Positions 8,357 to 18,158 of a DNA stretch of 64,000 bases are shown one piece after another. This DNA comes from Bin5 sp022821545 (lineage in GTDB: Bacteria; Chloroflexota; Anaerolineae; Caldilineales; Caldilineaceae): positions 4,278,001 through 4,342,000 of the forward strand of contig CAXXLO010000002.1 of NCBI GenBank assembly GCA_963664085.2. The letters run 5' to 3'. The stretch's first letter is position 1. The number at the start of each line of letters is the position of its first letter. The notes beneath the pieces were generated by a model, which saw nothing but the letters and a program-made list of their open reading frames with translations, was not told where the DNA came from and did not search any database. The position numbers were made by a program, and so were the translations under genes.

Positions 8357-9676
8357 GTGACGGCCTTGATCCCAAAAACATTGGTTAAACTGATTAGACC
8401 GATTGCCAAGCGGTCCCTATTGACCTGGGAATGGCTGGAATCGGGCGTTGTCTTCGACCTGACCTCCAGGGATGTTCTTGCCAGTCCCTATCCTACGTAC
8501 AAAAGGTTGAGAGAACGGGACCCGGTGCATCGGATGAGGTTGGTCGACGCCTGGGTTCTGACCAGGTACGATGACGTTCAGGCTGTCCTGCTTGACCATA
8601 ACCGTTTCTCCAACGAGGGGGCCGGAGCAGGCGATCGAGAGTACACGAATGATCGCAGTATGCTGGACTTGGACCCGCCGGACCACACCCGCTTGCGTTC
8701 GCTTGTCTCCAAAGCGTTTACGCCCCGCTCTGTGGCGGCGCTTGGGCCGCGTATTGAGAAGATTGTGGAGCAACTTCTGGACGAAGTTGACGGGGAGGAC
8801 AGGTTCGACCTGATCGACAGTTTCGCGTTTCCTCTGCCGATCATCGTCATCGCCGAAATGCTGGGCGTTCCGGCACAGGACCTGGACCGGTTCAAAGAGT
8901 GGTCAAATGACATCGTCCTCTCGCTGGAGCCAATCCTCACCGGAGAGCAGAAGGAACGGTTTCGCCGGTCGGAACAGGAGCTCTACGAGTATTTCGAGGG
9001 AATCATCGCGCTGCGCCGGAAGGACCCGCAGGACGACCTTGTGAGCGCATTGCTGGCAGCTGAGGAAGAGGGCGACAGGCTTTCGCACGGCGAACTTCTG
9101 GCCACCTTGTTGCTTCTGCTGGTTGCGGGCAACGAAACGACACGCAATCTGATTGGCAACGGTACGCTGGCGCTGCTGCGCAACCCTGAGGAGCTGCAGC
9201 GGCTGAGGGGACAGCCTGAACTGCTTGAACCGGCCATCGACGAACTGCTGCGGTATGACAGCCCCGTGCAGCTTGACGGTCGCACGGCCCTGGAAGACGT
9301 GGAACTTGGGGGCAAGTTGGTGCGGTCCGGGCAGCAGGTGGTTAGCGTCGTCGGCGCGGCAAATCGAGACCCGGCGGCATTCTCGGATCCCGACAGGCTG
9401 GACATTGGGCGGCAAGAAAAGAGTCACATCTCCTTTGGTCGCGGAATCCACTACTGCTTGGGGGCGTCACTGGCAATGCTGGAAGGACGCATCGCATTCG
9501 AAGGGCTGCTGGAGCGGTTTTCTTCGATTCGACTGGCCGCAGAGCCGCAGCAGAGAAAGCAGGTGGTCTTGCGAGGTGTAGAGGACCTGGTAATTGAGGT
9601 TGAACGAGATTCTCAGTTTGTGTCGGCAGATGTGGGGCCTGTTGCAGCGGTTGAATCGATAGCGTCCAATTCTTGA
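8357..9676 (+). CDS. Cytochrome P450 (bacterial class I type)
   Basis: A 439-residue soluble P450 with all hallmark motifs: AGNETTR in the I helix, Glu-Leu-Leu-Arg (E-x-x-R) in the K helix, and the haem loop FGRGIHYCLG, whose thiolate ligand is Cys367. It monooxygenates a small organic substrate using electrons from a ferredoxin/reductase pair, neither of which is encoded here. The frame is open to GTG 8285, but GTG 8357 follows an AGAGAGGA ribosome site and fits the usual N-terminus. It lies last after a sugar importer, which suggests its substrate may be imported or released from the imported compound; that link is inference. Confidence 0.93.
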   Translation: MTALIPKTLVKLIRPIAKRSLLTWEWLESGVVFDLTSRDVLASPYPTYKRLRERDPVHRMRLVDAWVLTRYDDVQAVLLDHNRFSNEGAGAGDREYTNDRSMLDLDPPDHTRLRSLVSKAFTPRSVAALGPRIEKIVEQLLDEVDGEDRFDLIDSFAFPLPIIVIAEMLGVPAQDLDRFKEWSNDIVLSLEPILTGEQKERFRRSEQELYEYFEGIIALRRKDPQDDLVSALLAAEEEGDRLSHGELLATLLLLLVAGNETTRNLIGNGTLALLRNPEELQRLRGQPELLEPAIDELLRYDSPVQLDGRTALEDVELGGKLVRSGQQVVSVVGAANRDPAAFSDPDRLDIGRQEKSHISFGRGIHYCLGASLAMLEGRIAFEGLLERFSSIRLAAEPQQRKQVVLRGVEDLVIEVERDSQFVSADVGPVAAVESIASNS

Positions 9677-9780
9677 CTTTGCTGGACAAATACGATAGCC
9701 TTGCCTTGACGTCTATTTCCTCTGCGACGAAGACTTGAATCGAGAATGAACGCTACATTTTTCTGTTTTGCGAGGAGGAG

Positions 9781-9923
9781 GCCCGCGGGAAGCGGGCGCA
9801 GTGTCCGGCAGCAACAGTCCTGAGGGATAGCTGCCGGGCTGTGCAGTACTCTTCGCTCGTTTCCCGTATGCCGCTTCGGACCGCCCGAAGTGGCGTTTTT
9901 TGTTTTGGAGGATAGCTGCCGGG
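9781..9923 (+). ncRNA. Structured RNA leader upstream of argG (candidate attenuator)
   Basis: Three helices follow one another. A 6-bp stem (GCCCGC 9781-9786 with GCGGGC 9792-9797) partly overlaps a long helix: GCGCAG (9796-9801) with CTGTGC (9839-9844) and CCGGCAGC (9805-9812) with GCTGCCGG (9830-9837), capped by a 17-nt loop. Then comes the terminator at 9870-9905. The 14-mer GGATAGCTGCCGGG occurs at 9825-9838 and again at 9910-9923, after the terminator, so two segments could compete for CCGGCAGC. I recognise no known riboswitch class. It could also be the 3' untranslated region of the P450 gene. Confidence 0.5.
9870..9905 (+). terminator. Intrinsic terminator 142 bp upstream of argG
   Basis: GCCGCTTCGG (9870-9879) pairs with CCGAAGTGGC (9885-9894), one G-U wobble, around a five-base loop; TTTTTTGTTTT follows. 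This is a textbook factor-independent terminator. It lies 194 bp after the P450 stop and before argG, so it either ends the P450 transcript or attenuates argG. Confidence 0.85.
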
Positions 9924-10046
9924 GCGAAGCAGTTGTGGAAAACCAGGAATTGGGCGCGGCGGTCTGCAGAGACCTCCGTGTCCTGAAAGCTTGAAGCGGG
10001 ACGTTGACGAAAGAAGAGGGGACACTCAGAACATGAAGGAGCGTGT

Positions 10047-11327
10047 ATGGCTGTCAAAGGAGCTGTAACGAAAGCAGTGCTCGCCTACTCCGGCGGCCTG
10101 GATACGAGCGTGATCGTTCCGTGGTTGAGGAACAACTACGGTTGCGAAGTCGTCTGTTTCTGCGCCAACCTGGGCCAGGAGGAAGAGCTGGATGGGTTGG
10201 AAGAGAAGGCGATCGCCTCCGGCGCCACGCGATGCTATGTAGAGGATTTGCGGGCCGAGTTCCTGACCGACTATGTGTTTCCGACGATGCAGGCCGGCGC
10301 CGTCTACGAGCGGGACTATCTGCTGGGGACTTCGTTTGCGCGTCCGCTGATTGCTAAGCGATTGGTCGAGATCGCGCAGCTGGAGGGCGCCGACGCAGTG
10401 TCGCACGGGGCAACGGGCAAGGGCAATGACCAGGTACGCTTTGAATTGACGGTAATGGCGCTTAATCCGAAGCTGAAGATCATCGCGCCGTGGCGGGAGT
10501 GGGACATTCGCGGCCGCTCGGACGCGCTGGACTACGCGGAGGAGCACAACGTGCCGGTAAAGGCGTCGGCCGACCGCATCTACAGCCAGGACCGCAATCT
10601 CTGGCACCTGAGCAACGAGGGCGGGCCGCTGGAAGATCCGTGGACCGAGCCGCCGGCAGATATGTTCGAGTGGACGCGCTCCCCGGAGGACGCGCCGGAT
10701 GAACCTGGGTATGTCGAAGTCTACTTTCGCCGCGGCTTTCCCGAACGCGTAAACGGAGTGGCGATGGGCCCGGTCGAATTGGTGCAGGAACTCAACGAGA
10801 TCGGCTGCAAGCATGGCATCGGGCGCGTGGACCTGGTGGAGAACAGACTCGTTGGGATGAAGAGCCGCGGCGTTTACGAGACACCGGGCGGCACGATTCT
10901 TTATAAGGCGCATGCAGCGCTTGAACAGCTGTGCCTGGACAAAGACACCCTGCACTGGAAGCAGCAGGTGGGTCTGCGTTACGCCGACCTGGTCTACAAC
11001 GGCCAGTGGTTTACGCCGCTGCGCAATGCGCTGGACGCGTTTGTGCAGGAAACGGAGAAGGCGATCAGCGGGACCGTGCGCTTGAAACTTTACAAGGGCA
11101 ACGCGATGCTGGTCGGTCGCAGGTCGCCGCACAGCCTGTACCGGGAAGATTACGTTACTTTCGACGAGGACGATGTCTATAACCAGGCCGACGCCGAGGG
11201 CTTCATAAGGCTGTTTGGGCTGCCCTTGAAGGTTGAGGCCTTACTCAGAGAAGAGCATCCGGCCGACTCGATGCCGCCTCTGCCCGACGGGTCGGCGGTG
11301 GAGGGCGATTGGATAAAGAGAGACTAG
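10047..11327 (+). CDS. argG: Argininosuccinate synthase
   Basis: The 426-residue enzyme joins citrulline and aspartate with ATP to make argininosuccinate, the seventh step of arginine synthesis, in the cytosol. The N-type ATP pyrophosphatase loop AYSGGLDTS is at residues 13-21, followed by the SHGATGKGNDQVRFE motif and the NGVAMGPVELV segment typical of ArgG. Length is within the family's range. ATG 10047 has a GAAGGAGCG ribosome site. argJ follows 117 bp later on the same strand, which supports the pathway assignment. A structured leader precedes the gene. Confidence 0.97.
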   Translation: MAVKGAVTKAVLAYSGGLDTSVIVPWLRNNYGCEVVCFCANLGQEEELDGLEEKAIASGATRCYVEDLRAEFLTDYVFPTMQAGAVYERDYLLGTSFARPLIAKRLVEIAQLEGADAVSHGATGKGNDQVRFELTVMALNPKLKIIAPWREWDIRGRSDALDYAEEHNVPVKASADRIYSQDRNLWHLSNEGGPLEDPWTEPPADMFEWTRSPEDAPDEPGYVEVYFRRGFPERVNGVAMGPVELVQELNEIGCKHGIGRVDLVENRLVGMKSRGVYETPGGTILYKAHAALEQLCLDKDTLHWKQQVGLRYADLVYNGQWFTPLRNALDAFVQETEKAISGTVRLKLYKGNAMLVGRRSPHSLYREDYVTFDEDDVYNQADAEGFIRLFGLPLKVEALLREEHPADSMPPLPDGSAVEGDWIKRD

Positions 11328-11444
11328 CGCAAAGCGGACACTGACAGGTTGGTTAGGCAAGACTGGCGTCAGGCGGTGGGAAGGAGCAGGCGAATCCCCA
11401 GGCAGAGACCATGCCTGACGCTTTCAAACTACTTGGAGAAGACA

Positions 11445-12701
<1,257 letters not shown>

Positions 12702-12705
12702 CAGT

Positions 12706-12740
12706 AGTGGCCAGTGGTTAGTCGGCAGTGGTCAGTGGCA
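12706..12740. repeat. Tandem heptanucleotide repeat, five units
   Basis: Five consecutive seven-base units are AGTGGCC, AGTGGTT, AGTCGGC, AGTGGTC and AGTGGCA. They fill the gap between the convergent argJ and PhyH genes, starting four bases after the argJ stop. The pattern resembles the short tandemly repeated repetitive sequences described in cyanobacteria. No terminator is visible beside it. Confidence 0.75.
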
Positions 12741-12759
12741 AGCGACCATTCGAGGCGCG

Positions 12760-13647
12760 TCAGACGCCCCAGCGCTGACGCGCCTCTTCCATTGGCACGG
12801 TCTCGCCTTTCATCCAGGCGTAGTGGGCGATCGGGTTTTCGCCGATCCAGCGTTCGTCGACCGGCTCGTCGGCGCGCTGGTAGCGGGTGTCGCAGCTGAG
12901 GCGGAAGCGGCCGCTGGTGTTGGAAAGGGAGCCGTGCATGGTGTACATGCCGAAGATGAGGGCGTCGCCCATTTCGAATTCGGCGCTGCGCCATTTGCCG
13001 CCGTAGGTGTCGACGAGCTCGACGGGGTCGTTGGAAAACCAGCCGGTAACCTTGTCGCGGTCGACGTCCATCTCACCGTAGGTCTCCTTGATGCGGTCGA
13101 ACTGATGTGAGCCGGCAAGGATGGCGAGCGGGCCCATTTCGTAGGGCAGGTCGCCGAGAGGCGTCCAGACGGTGAAGACGTTGGTGGTGCCGCGGCCCAT
13201 GTAGACGATGTCGTAGTGAGCGCCGGTGAAGGCGCCGTTGGGCACGACGCGCAGCCACTTGAAGTCGTAGGTGAGGCTGGGTCCGTCCAGGTATTCGGCG
13301 AAGAACTGCATCAGCTCGGGCGCTTCGACGACTGAGAGGAACTCGGGCGTGTGGGTGATTGCCTTGCTGCCCCCGTAGAACTTGCCGCGCTTGCCCTCGG
13401 CTATGACCCCGTCCATGAGGGGAGCGCCGGGCGCGAGCTGCTCTGCCTGCCGCAAGTTTTCAAGGATTACGCGGCGGGCTTCCTTCACCTTGTTGCGGTC
13501 GTGGAGACCGCGGATAAGCAGGTAGCCCTCGCCCTGCAGGCTACTGCGCAGCGCCGGCATGTCGTGCCTGTCAGCCGTTGAGTCGCGCAGTTCGTCGAGA
13601 TAACGTCCGCCAATCTCCAGATTGTGTTTTCCCATTGTCAGTTTCAT
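12760..13647 (-). CDS. PhyH family Fe(II)/2-oxoglutarate dioxygenase, end of sugar-importer operon
   Basis: A 295-residue protein with a complete facial triad: H144-Y-D146 and H238, with R247/R249 placed for 2-oxoglutarate. MGPLAILAGSHQFD (171-184) is the typical strand before the distal half. Members hydroxylate or demethylate small molecules; the true substrate is unlikely to be phytanoyl-CoA in this setting. It lies 36 bp after the MalG-type permease stop and reads as the fourth gene of the operon binding protein, MalF, MalG, PhyH. ATG 13647 is chosen; ATG 13635 is possible. Confidence 0.93.
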   Translation of the reverse strand: MKLTMGKHNLEIGGRYLDELRDSTADRHDMPALRSSLQGEGYLLIRGLHDRNKVKEARRVILENLRQAEQLAPGAPLMDGVIAEGKRGKFYGGSKAITHTPEFLSVVEAPELMQFFAEYLDGPSLTYDFKWLRVVPNGAFTGAHYDIVYMGRGTTNVFTVWTPLGDLPYEMGPLAILAGSHQFDRIKETYGEMDVDRDKVTGWFSNDPVELVDTYGGKWRSAEFEMGDALIFGMYTMHGSLSNTSGRFRLSCDTRYQRADEPVDERWIGENPIAHYAWMKGETVPMEEARQRWGV

Positions 13648-13683
13648 AGGTCAATTCCCGGATTGCGTCGTTCAGAATGCGGT

Positions 13684-14604
13684 CTATTTGAGGCTGCCGG
13701 CGGTCAGGCCGGCGATGAAGTAGCGTTGTGCAAACAGGAATATGAGCAGTATGGGCAGGATCGAAACAAAGGAAGCTGTGAAGATTAAGTGGAGCGGTAC
13801 TGGCCTACCCGAGACGCCCGAATCCAGCACGGCCAAGAACAGGGGCAATGTATAGAGTTCCGGCTTATTCAGGTAGATCAATGGTCCCATAAAGGCGTTC
13901 CAGTGGCCCATGAATGAGAAGATGGCGAGCGCAGCCATGCCAGGCAGGACGACGGGGACAACGACACGCCAGTAGGAGGCGAATGGGCCGCAGCCATCAA
14001 TGCGGGCGGCTTCGATCATCTCGTCGGGCACGGTGGTCATGTACTGGCGCATCCAGAAGACGGCAAAGGGCGTGGCGAGGCCTGGAATGATTAGTGGATA
14101 CCAGGTGTTGATCCACTTGAGCCAGGCCATGATCAAGTAGCTGGGAACCAGACCGACGCTGTTGGGAATCATCATTGTCACCAACATGGAGAGAAATAGG
14201 GCGTTGCGCCCTTTGAAGCGCAATTTGGCGAAGGCAAAACCGGCAAGGGAGGCGAGAAAGACTGTGCCGGCAGTGTTGACGACTGCGATGAAAGTGCTAT
14301 TCAGAAATGTACGGGTCAGGGAAATGCCACCGCGAAAATCGATTTCGTCGGACTGAATTAGGCCAGCGATCTCCAAGTAATTGTTAAGGGAGGGGCGGGT
14401 AGGCCAGAATTGGACGGGAACGATATAGATGTCAGCCATTGGCTTGAGAGAGGACGAGATCATCCAATAAAAGGGGAAGACAAAGACTAGAAGAGCGATG
14501 AAAAGGCAGAGATGCGTAAAGATAAGCCCCAAGGAGAACTTTCTCTTAGCAGCATACGGACCGATTTTGTGTCTGGCTGCAACTGCGCTGGCATTCTGAC
14601 TCAT
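13684..14604 (-). CDS. Sugar ABC transporter permease, MalG type
   Basis: This 306-residue permease has about six helices, the first at FTHLCLFIALLVFVFPFYWM (near residue 30), the docking loop VPDEMIEAARIDGCGPFASY, and the family ending YFIAGLTAGSLK. The frame is open to TTG 14661, which would overlap the preceding permease by 29 bp; ATG 14604, 28 bp after that gene's stop, gives a normal N-terminus and is preferred, though neither has a strong ribosome site. It pairs with the MalF-type subunit encoded just upstream. Confidence 0.92.
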   Translation of the reverse strand: MSQNASAVAARHKIGPYAAKRKFSLGLIFTHLCLFIALLVFVFPFYWMISSSLKPMADIYIVPVQFWPTRPSLNNYLEIAGLIQSDEIDFRGGISLTRTFLNSTFIAVVNTAGTVFLASLAGFAFAKLRFKGRNALFLSMLVTMMIPNSVGLVPSYLIMAWLKWINTWYPLIIPGLATPFAVFWMRQYMTTVPDEMIEAARIDGCGPFASYWRVVVPVVLPGMAALAIFSFMGHWNAFMGPLIYLNKPELYTLPLFLAVLDSGVSGRPVPLHLIFTASFVSILPILLIFLFAQRYFIAGLTAGSLK

Positions 14605-14632
14605 TTGGGACAGTTCTTGTTCAGAGGAGATA

Positions 14633-15565
14633 CTAATCGGAAGCGGCGCGTTCGCTCGCAAATATCTGCAGTAAAGACAAGGCTATGATGATAACCGCGT
14701 TGGCGTAGGCAAGCGCGGAGGCATAGCCGAATTTGAAGCTTACAAAGGCCTGTCTGTAGATAATAAGACCCATGAGTAGTCCGGCACGATCGGGTCCGCC
14801 ACCAGTTCCGACCAGCATATAGGCTTCTTCAAAGATGTTGAACATGCCGATAGTCGACAGGATAGCGGCGAAGGCGATGACACGTCGCATCAGCGGGACG
14901 GTGATATTGAGAAAGGCCTGTAGCCCGCTGGCGCCATCAATGCGGGCGGCTTCGTAAAGCTCATGAGGAATACTTTGGAGGCCGGCCAGCATGATCATCA
15001 TGTTGTAGCCAACCCAGCGCCACAGGATCATGACCAGGATTGCGGGCTTAACAAAAACAGGTTGGTTCGTGAGGCCCTTATACTCGATACCGAAGATCTG
15101 CAGGATCGACCCGAGTGGGCTGTAGACTGACCCGAGAAAGAAATCGAAGAGAATGCCGACGACGACAAGCGACGTGACGACGGGCAGGAAGTACGCTGTG
15201 CGGTAGATGACGCGACCGCGAATTGGCTGATTGAGCACGTTGGCAAGGCTCAAGCTGATGATGATCATCAGTGGGACGACGAGAATACCCAGGATGATGG
15301 TATTGGACAATGCGATATGGAAACTGTCGTCGGTGAACAGGCGTGCGTAATTCTTAAAGCCAACGTATTCACTGGAACGAACACTCTTCCAGTCTTGAAA
15401 GCTGATCCAGACAGCGAAAAGAATCGGAAAGGCCCCAAATATCCCAAAGAGAATAAAGAAGGGCGAAATAAAGACGTATGGGGCTGTTTTTTCCCAGATG
15501 TAATAGCTGGACCTTTTGGGAGGCGATACGGGCCCAACGGTTGGGGGTGTCATTGCCACTCCCAT
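14633..15565 (-). CDS. Sugar ABC transporter permease, MalF type
   Basis: A 310-residue MalF-like permease. After a short Pro-rich cytoplasmic N-terminus the first helix is APYVFISPFFILFGIFGAF, and the docking loop is IPHELYEAARIDGASGLQAF. ATG 15565 is supported by AAGGAA eight bases upstream; longer starts add a low-complexity tail. It is the second gene of the operon, 154 bp after the binding-protein gene. In that gap a weak 8-bp stem with a bulge (15653-15660 with 15692-15700) could act like the clearer hairpins of the other importer operons. Confidence 0.93.
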   Translation of the reverse strand: MGVAMTPPTVGPVSPPKRSSYYIWEKTAPYVFISPFFILFGIFGAFPILFAVWISFQDWKSVRSSEYVGFKNYARLFTDDSFHIALSNTIILGILVVPLMIIISLSLANVLNQPIRGRVIYRTAYFLPVVTSLVVVGILFDFFLGSVYSPLGSILQIFGIEYKGLTNQPVFVKPAILVMILWRWVGYNMMIMLAGLQSIPHELYEAARIDGASGLQAFLNITVPLMRRVIAFAAILSTIGMFNIFEEAYMLVGTGGGPDRAGLLMGLIIYRQAFVSFKFGYASALAYANAVIIIALSLLQIFASERAASD

Positions 15566-15719
15566 ATTCACAGGTTCCTTGCCAGGTAGGGGGACATGAG
15601 GCGCGGTCTGGGCGTTGTTCGCACCAGTTCTGCCACAGGGGTCGAGCAGAAGACCGGCCGACGCTCGCAAGATTGGGTTGAGTACGGGCGCCGGACCGGT
15701 TTCGAAATTGCTTTAGTGC

Positions 15720-17042
15720 TCAGCCGAGGCCTTGCAGGTCTCTAATCTCTTGCGCAGCAGAACTTAGGGCTTCTTCAGGTCCGAAATCACCGTCCAGGAC
15801 TTGGCTTTGGGCCTGAACCAGGACATCCCATGCCTCAGACCAACCTTCGCCCCAGACGAAAGGCTGGACCGCGGAATTGACTTCGGCGTACATTCTGAGT
15901 GCGACCTGCCCACCGTAAAACTCTACAGGCTCGTTCATAATTGGCCAGTCTAGTGCTTCATGGAGAACTGGGAAGAGGGCGCCGGAAGTCCAGAGTACCT
16001 CCTGGCCGGCCTGTGACAACTGGGAGTATTCGAGGAAGGTGAATGCCTCCAGCTTGTTCTTGCTGGTTTTGAGGATGCATAGCTGCGAGCCGCCCCAGGT
16101 AAAGGCGCGGCTGCCCCCTTCCATCCAAGCAGGGAGCTGTGTAACGGCCCACTGACCAACCGTTTCAGGAGCGTTGCCTTCGATAATGCCGGCCAACCAG
16201 ATGGCACCCGGGAAGATGGCGGAGGAGCCGTCCTTGTAGGAAGCCAACCCGATATCCCAGCTAAAGTCCTGAAAGACGGCGTTTGAATCCCAGAGCGACT
16301 TGAGAAAGGCGAGCGACTCGATCGCTTCGGGTTGGTCGACGATTACGTTTTCGAGCTGCAGGTCATAAATTCCGCCTCCTCGTTGCCAAGTCCAACTAAG
16401 CCAAGGGAAGTAGTTGTTCTTTGTAATGCCCCAGAGCCGGCTTTCGCCGTCGGAAGCAGCTGACAACTCTTCGCCCGCGGCCATCCAATCTTCGTAACTG
16501 CTGATGGCGGTCGGATCGATGCCATATTCCTCGGTGACATCGCGGCGGTAATAGAGAAGACAGGGAGACCCATCCCAAGGAACGCCGTAATTCTTGCCTT
16601 CGTGAACACCGTGGTTCAGCTTGTACGGGACGATTCTGTCCTGGTGCGGCGCCATGAGGTCGGTGAGGTCGGCCATGCCTCCGGTGGCCGCCCACAGTGG
16701 CAGGTTGTAGTCCTGGCTGCCGATGATGTCGGTCAGCTCGGAGCCGGAGACCATGGCGGTCATGACCTTCTCATTGTACCCCGTGCCCGAGTCGATGAAT
16801 TCGACCTGAATATCAGGGTGAAGGTCGTTGAAAGCGGGCAAGAGGTCGCGGAATGGATGGTTCCACCAGGAGATCAAGGTGACGGTGACGGGCTCCTGAG
16901 AGGGCGCTGCGCCGGAATCGCCGGCGGAGTCGCCTCCGGCCGGGGCTACGGGGGCGGCGCAGGCGGCGAGGGCGAGGCCGGCTGTGCCCAGACCGGTTGT
17001 GCGCAAGAAATCGCGGCGAGTAAGATCTTGAAGAAATGACAT
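15720..17042 (-). CDS. Sugar-type ABC transporter substrate-binding lipoprotein
   Basis: A 440-residue family 1 binding protein. MSFLQDLTRRDFLRTTGLG carries a twin-arginine motif and is followed by an AALAACAAP-type lipobox, so the protein should be anchored outside the membrane. The mature part has GVPWDGSPCLLYYRRDV and NKLEAFTFLEYSQ, typical of sugar binders. ATG 17042 has AGGAG/AGGA upstream and fits the signal; the longer frame would bury the twin-arginine motif. It heads the operon and is preceded by a near-ideal promoter (listed). The ligand is unknown. Confidence 0.93.
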   Translation of the reverse strand: MSFLQDLTRRDFLRTTGLGTAGLALAACAAPVAPAGGDSAGDSGAAPSQEPVTVTLISWWNHPFRDLLPAFNDLHPDIQVEFIDSGTGYNEKVMTAMVSGSELTDIIGSQDYNLPLWAATGGMADLTDLMAPHQDRIVPYKLNHGVHEGKNYGVPWDGSPCLLYYRRDVTEEYGIDPTAISSYEDWMAAGEELSAASDGESRLWGITKNNYFPWLSWTWQRGGGIYDLQLENVIVDQPEAIESLAFLKSLWDSNAVFQDFSWDIGLASYKDGSSAIFPGAIWLAGIIEGNAPETVGQWAVTQLPAWMEGGSRAFTWGGSQLCILKTSKNKLEAFTFLEYSQLSQAGQEVLWTSGALFPVLHEALDWPIMNEPVEFYGGQVALRMYAEVNSAVQPFVWGEGWSEAWDVLVQAQSQVLDGDFGPEEALSSAAQEIRDLQGLG

Positions 17043-17149
17043 TCCTGTTGCTCCTGTTGGGCTGATGGTGGAAGGAGACTCTGGAGTTAGTAAAAAGGAA
17101 GGGTCGGCAATTGCGAAGTAAAAGCGAACAGTAACGAACGCCGGGCACA

Positions 17150-17179
17150 ATTATAGCTTAAGCGTTCAAGAGCTGTCAA
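17150..17179 (-). promoter_or_regulatory. Consensus sigma-70 promoter for the importer-PhyH operon
   Basis: Read on the minus strand, a perfect TTGACA (17174-17179) is followed after 18 bp by a perfect TATAAT (17150-17155). The start of transcription should fall about 100 bp before the binding-protein start at 17042. This is the strongest promoter match in the window. Confidence 0.8.
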
Positions 17180-17261
17180 GGTAGTGGCAGTATACAGCTG
17201 GTGGGTGTTGGCGTCAGTCGTCAGCCGCACCAACCACTTCGTGGGCCGACGGAAGAAGAAT

Positions 17262-18059
17262 TCACACCCCCAGATCCTTGAGCAGTTGTATTTTCTTCAT
17301 TCGCCGCGGGTCAGCAGTTTCGAACAGCCGGTCTGAGATGAGCCTTCCGGTCTTCTTCGACCATTTTTCGGAATACCACTTGTTAAAGTTGGCGATGTGA
17401 TCAATTTCCCATTGCATTCGCGGAGCTGTGCGCATCATCCAGGCCATCTGTCGCCGGTTGGCGCCTCCACCCCATGAGGAATGCCAGATCCGGGTCTGGA
17501 AGGCGATCACGTCTCCCTTGCCCGCGGGCAAGTCGTATCGACCAGGGAACTCCTTAGTCGGATAGCCGAGCACGTGTTCGTCGATCCGTCTCTCCAGGTC
17601 GTTGTAATGGAGCGGCCACAGGTGGCTGCCGGGGATGAAGCTTAGGCAACCTTTTCCGGGCGCTACCTCGTCCAGATAAAACGTCAACTTGGCCTCAATG
17701 GCTGGTTCGGGGGAGCCGCCATCGCGATGCCAGTTTGTGTCCCCGTCGTGAATCTGCCCGTCTGAACTGCCGTAGAAGATGCAATCTTCTCCCAACAGGT
17801 CTTCGGCGATGGCGGCCAAATTGGGATGATCCAGAATGTTGTAGAAGTATGGATCGGCTTCAATCAGTGGGAGTATTACGCGGTGCCCGTCCGGGAAGAT
17901 GCGTGCGCCAGCCTCTGAGCTATCGCCCTGGGTCTCACCACGGGCGATGATGTCGTCGAACCGCCAAGAGAATTCGTCGACCTCTTCGGCTGTGAGCGCG
18001 CCTTCTACTTTGACAAAGCCCAGCGCATGAAAATGTGTTATTTGCTCGCCTGTCAGCAT
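17262..18059 (-). CDS. PhyH family Fe(II)/2-oxoglutarate dioxygenase, end of second sugar-importer operon
   Basis: A 265-residue dioxygenase of the PhyH family with the full iron triad H111-R-D113 and H193, and R202/R203 for 2-oxoglutarate. The strand GKGCLSFIPGSHLWPLH (136-151) is highly typical. The gene follows the MalF-type permease by 99 bp on the same strand, in the operon MalG, binding protein, MalF, PhyH. The placement parallels the PhyH gene at 12760-13647, suggesting that both act on the compounds their importers bring in. ATG 18059 has AGGAAGGA upstream. Confidence 0.93.
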   Translation of the reverse strand: MLTGEQITHFHALGFVKVEGALTAEEVDEFSWRFDDIIARGETQGDSSEAGARIFPDGHRVILPLIEADPYFYNILDHPNLAAIAEDLLGEDCIFYGSSDGQIHDGDTNWHRDGGSPEPAIEAKLTFYLDEVAPGKGCLSFIPGSHLWPLHYNDLERRIDEHVLGYPTKEFPGRYDLPAGKGDVIAFQTRIWHSSWGGGANRRQMAWMMRTAPRMQWEIDHIANFNKWYSEKWSKKTGRLISDRLFETADPRRMKKIQLLKDLGV

Positions 18060-18158
18060 AGTTCAATTCCTTCCTGGTGCGATTGGCTTGAAGATCCCAG
18101 AGGGCTGGACAGCCGATTCTCATTGCGTAGTGCCCAGTTTTCTACATATCCCTGCTGT

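Noticed and set aside
9781..9923. Known riboswitch (SAM, cobalamin, T-box or glycine) upstream of argG
   Set aside because: None of the conserved core sequences I know for these classes is present; only the helices and terminator are supported.
10026..11132. 368-residue open frame on the minus strand across argG
   Set aside because: argG is certain on the plus strand; the antisense frame has no motif or ribosome site.
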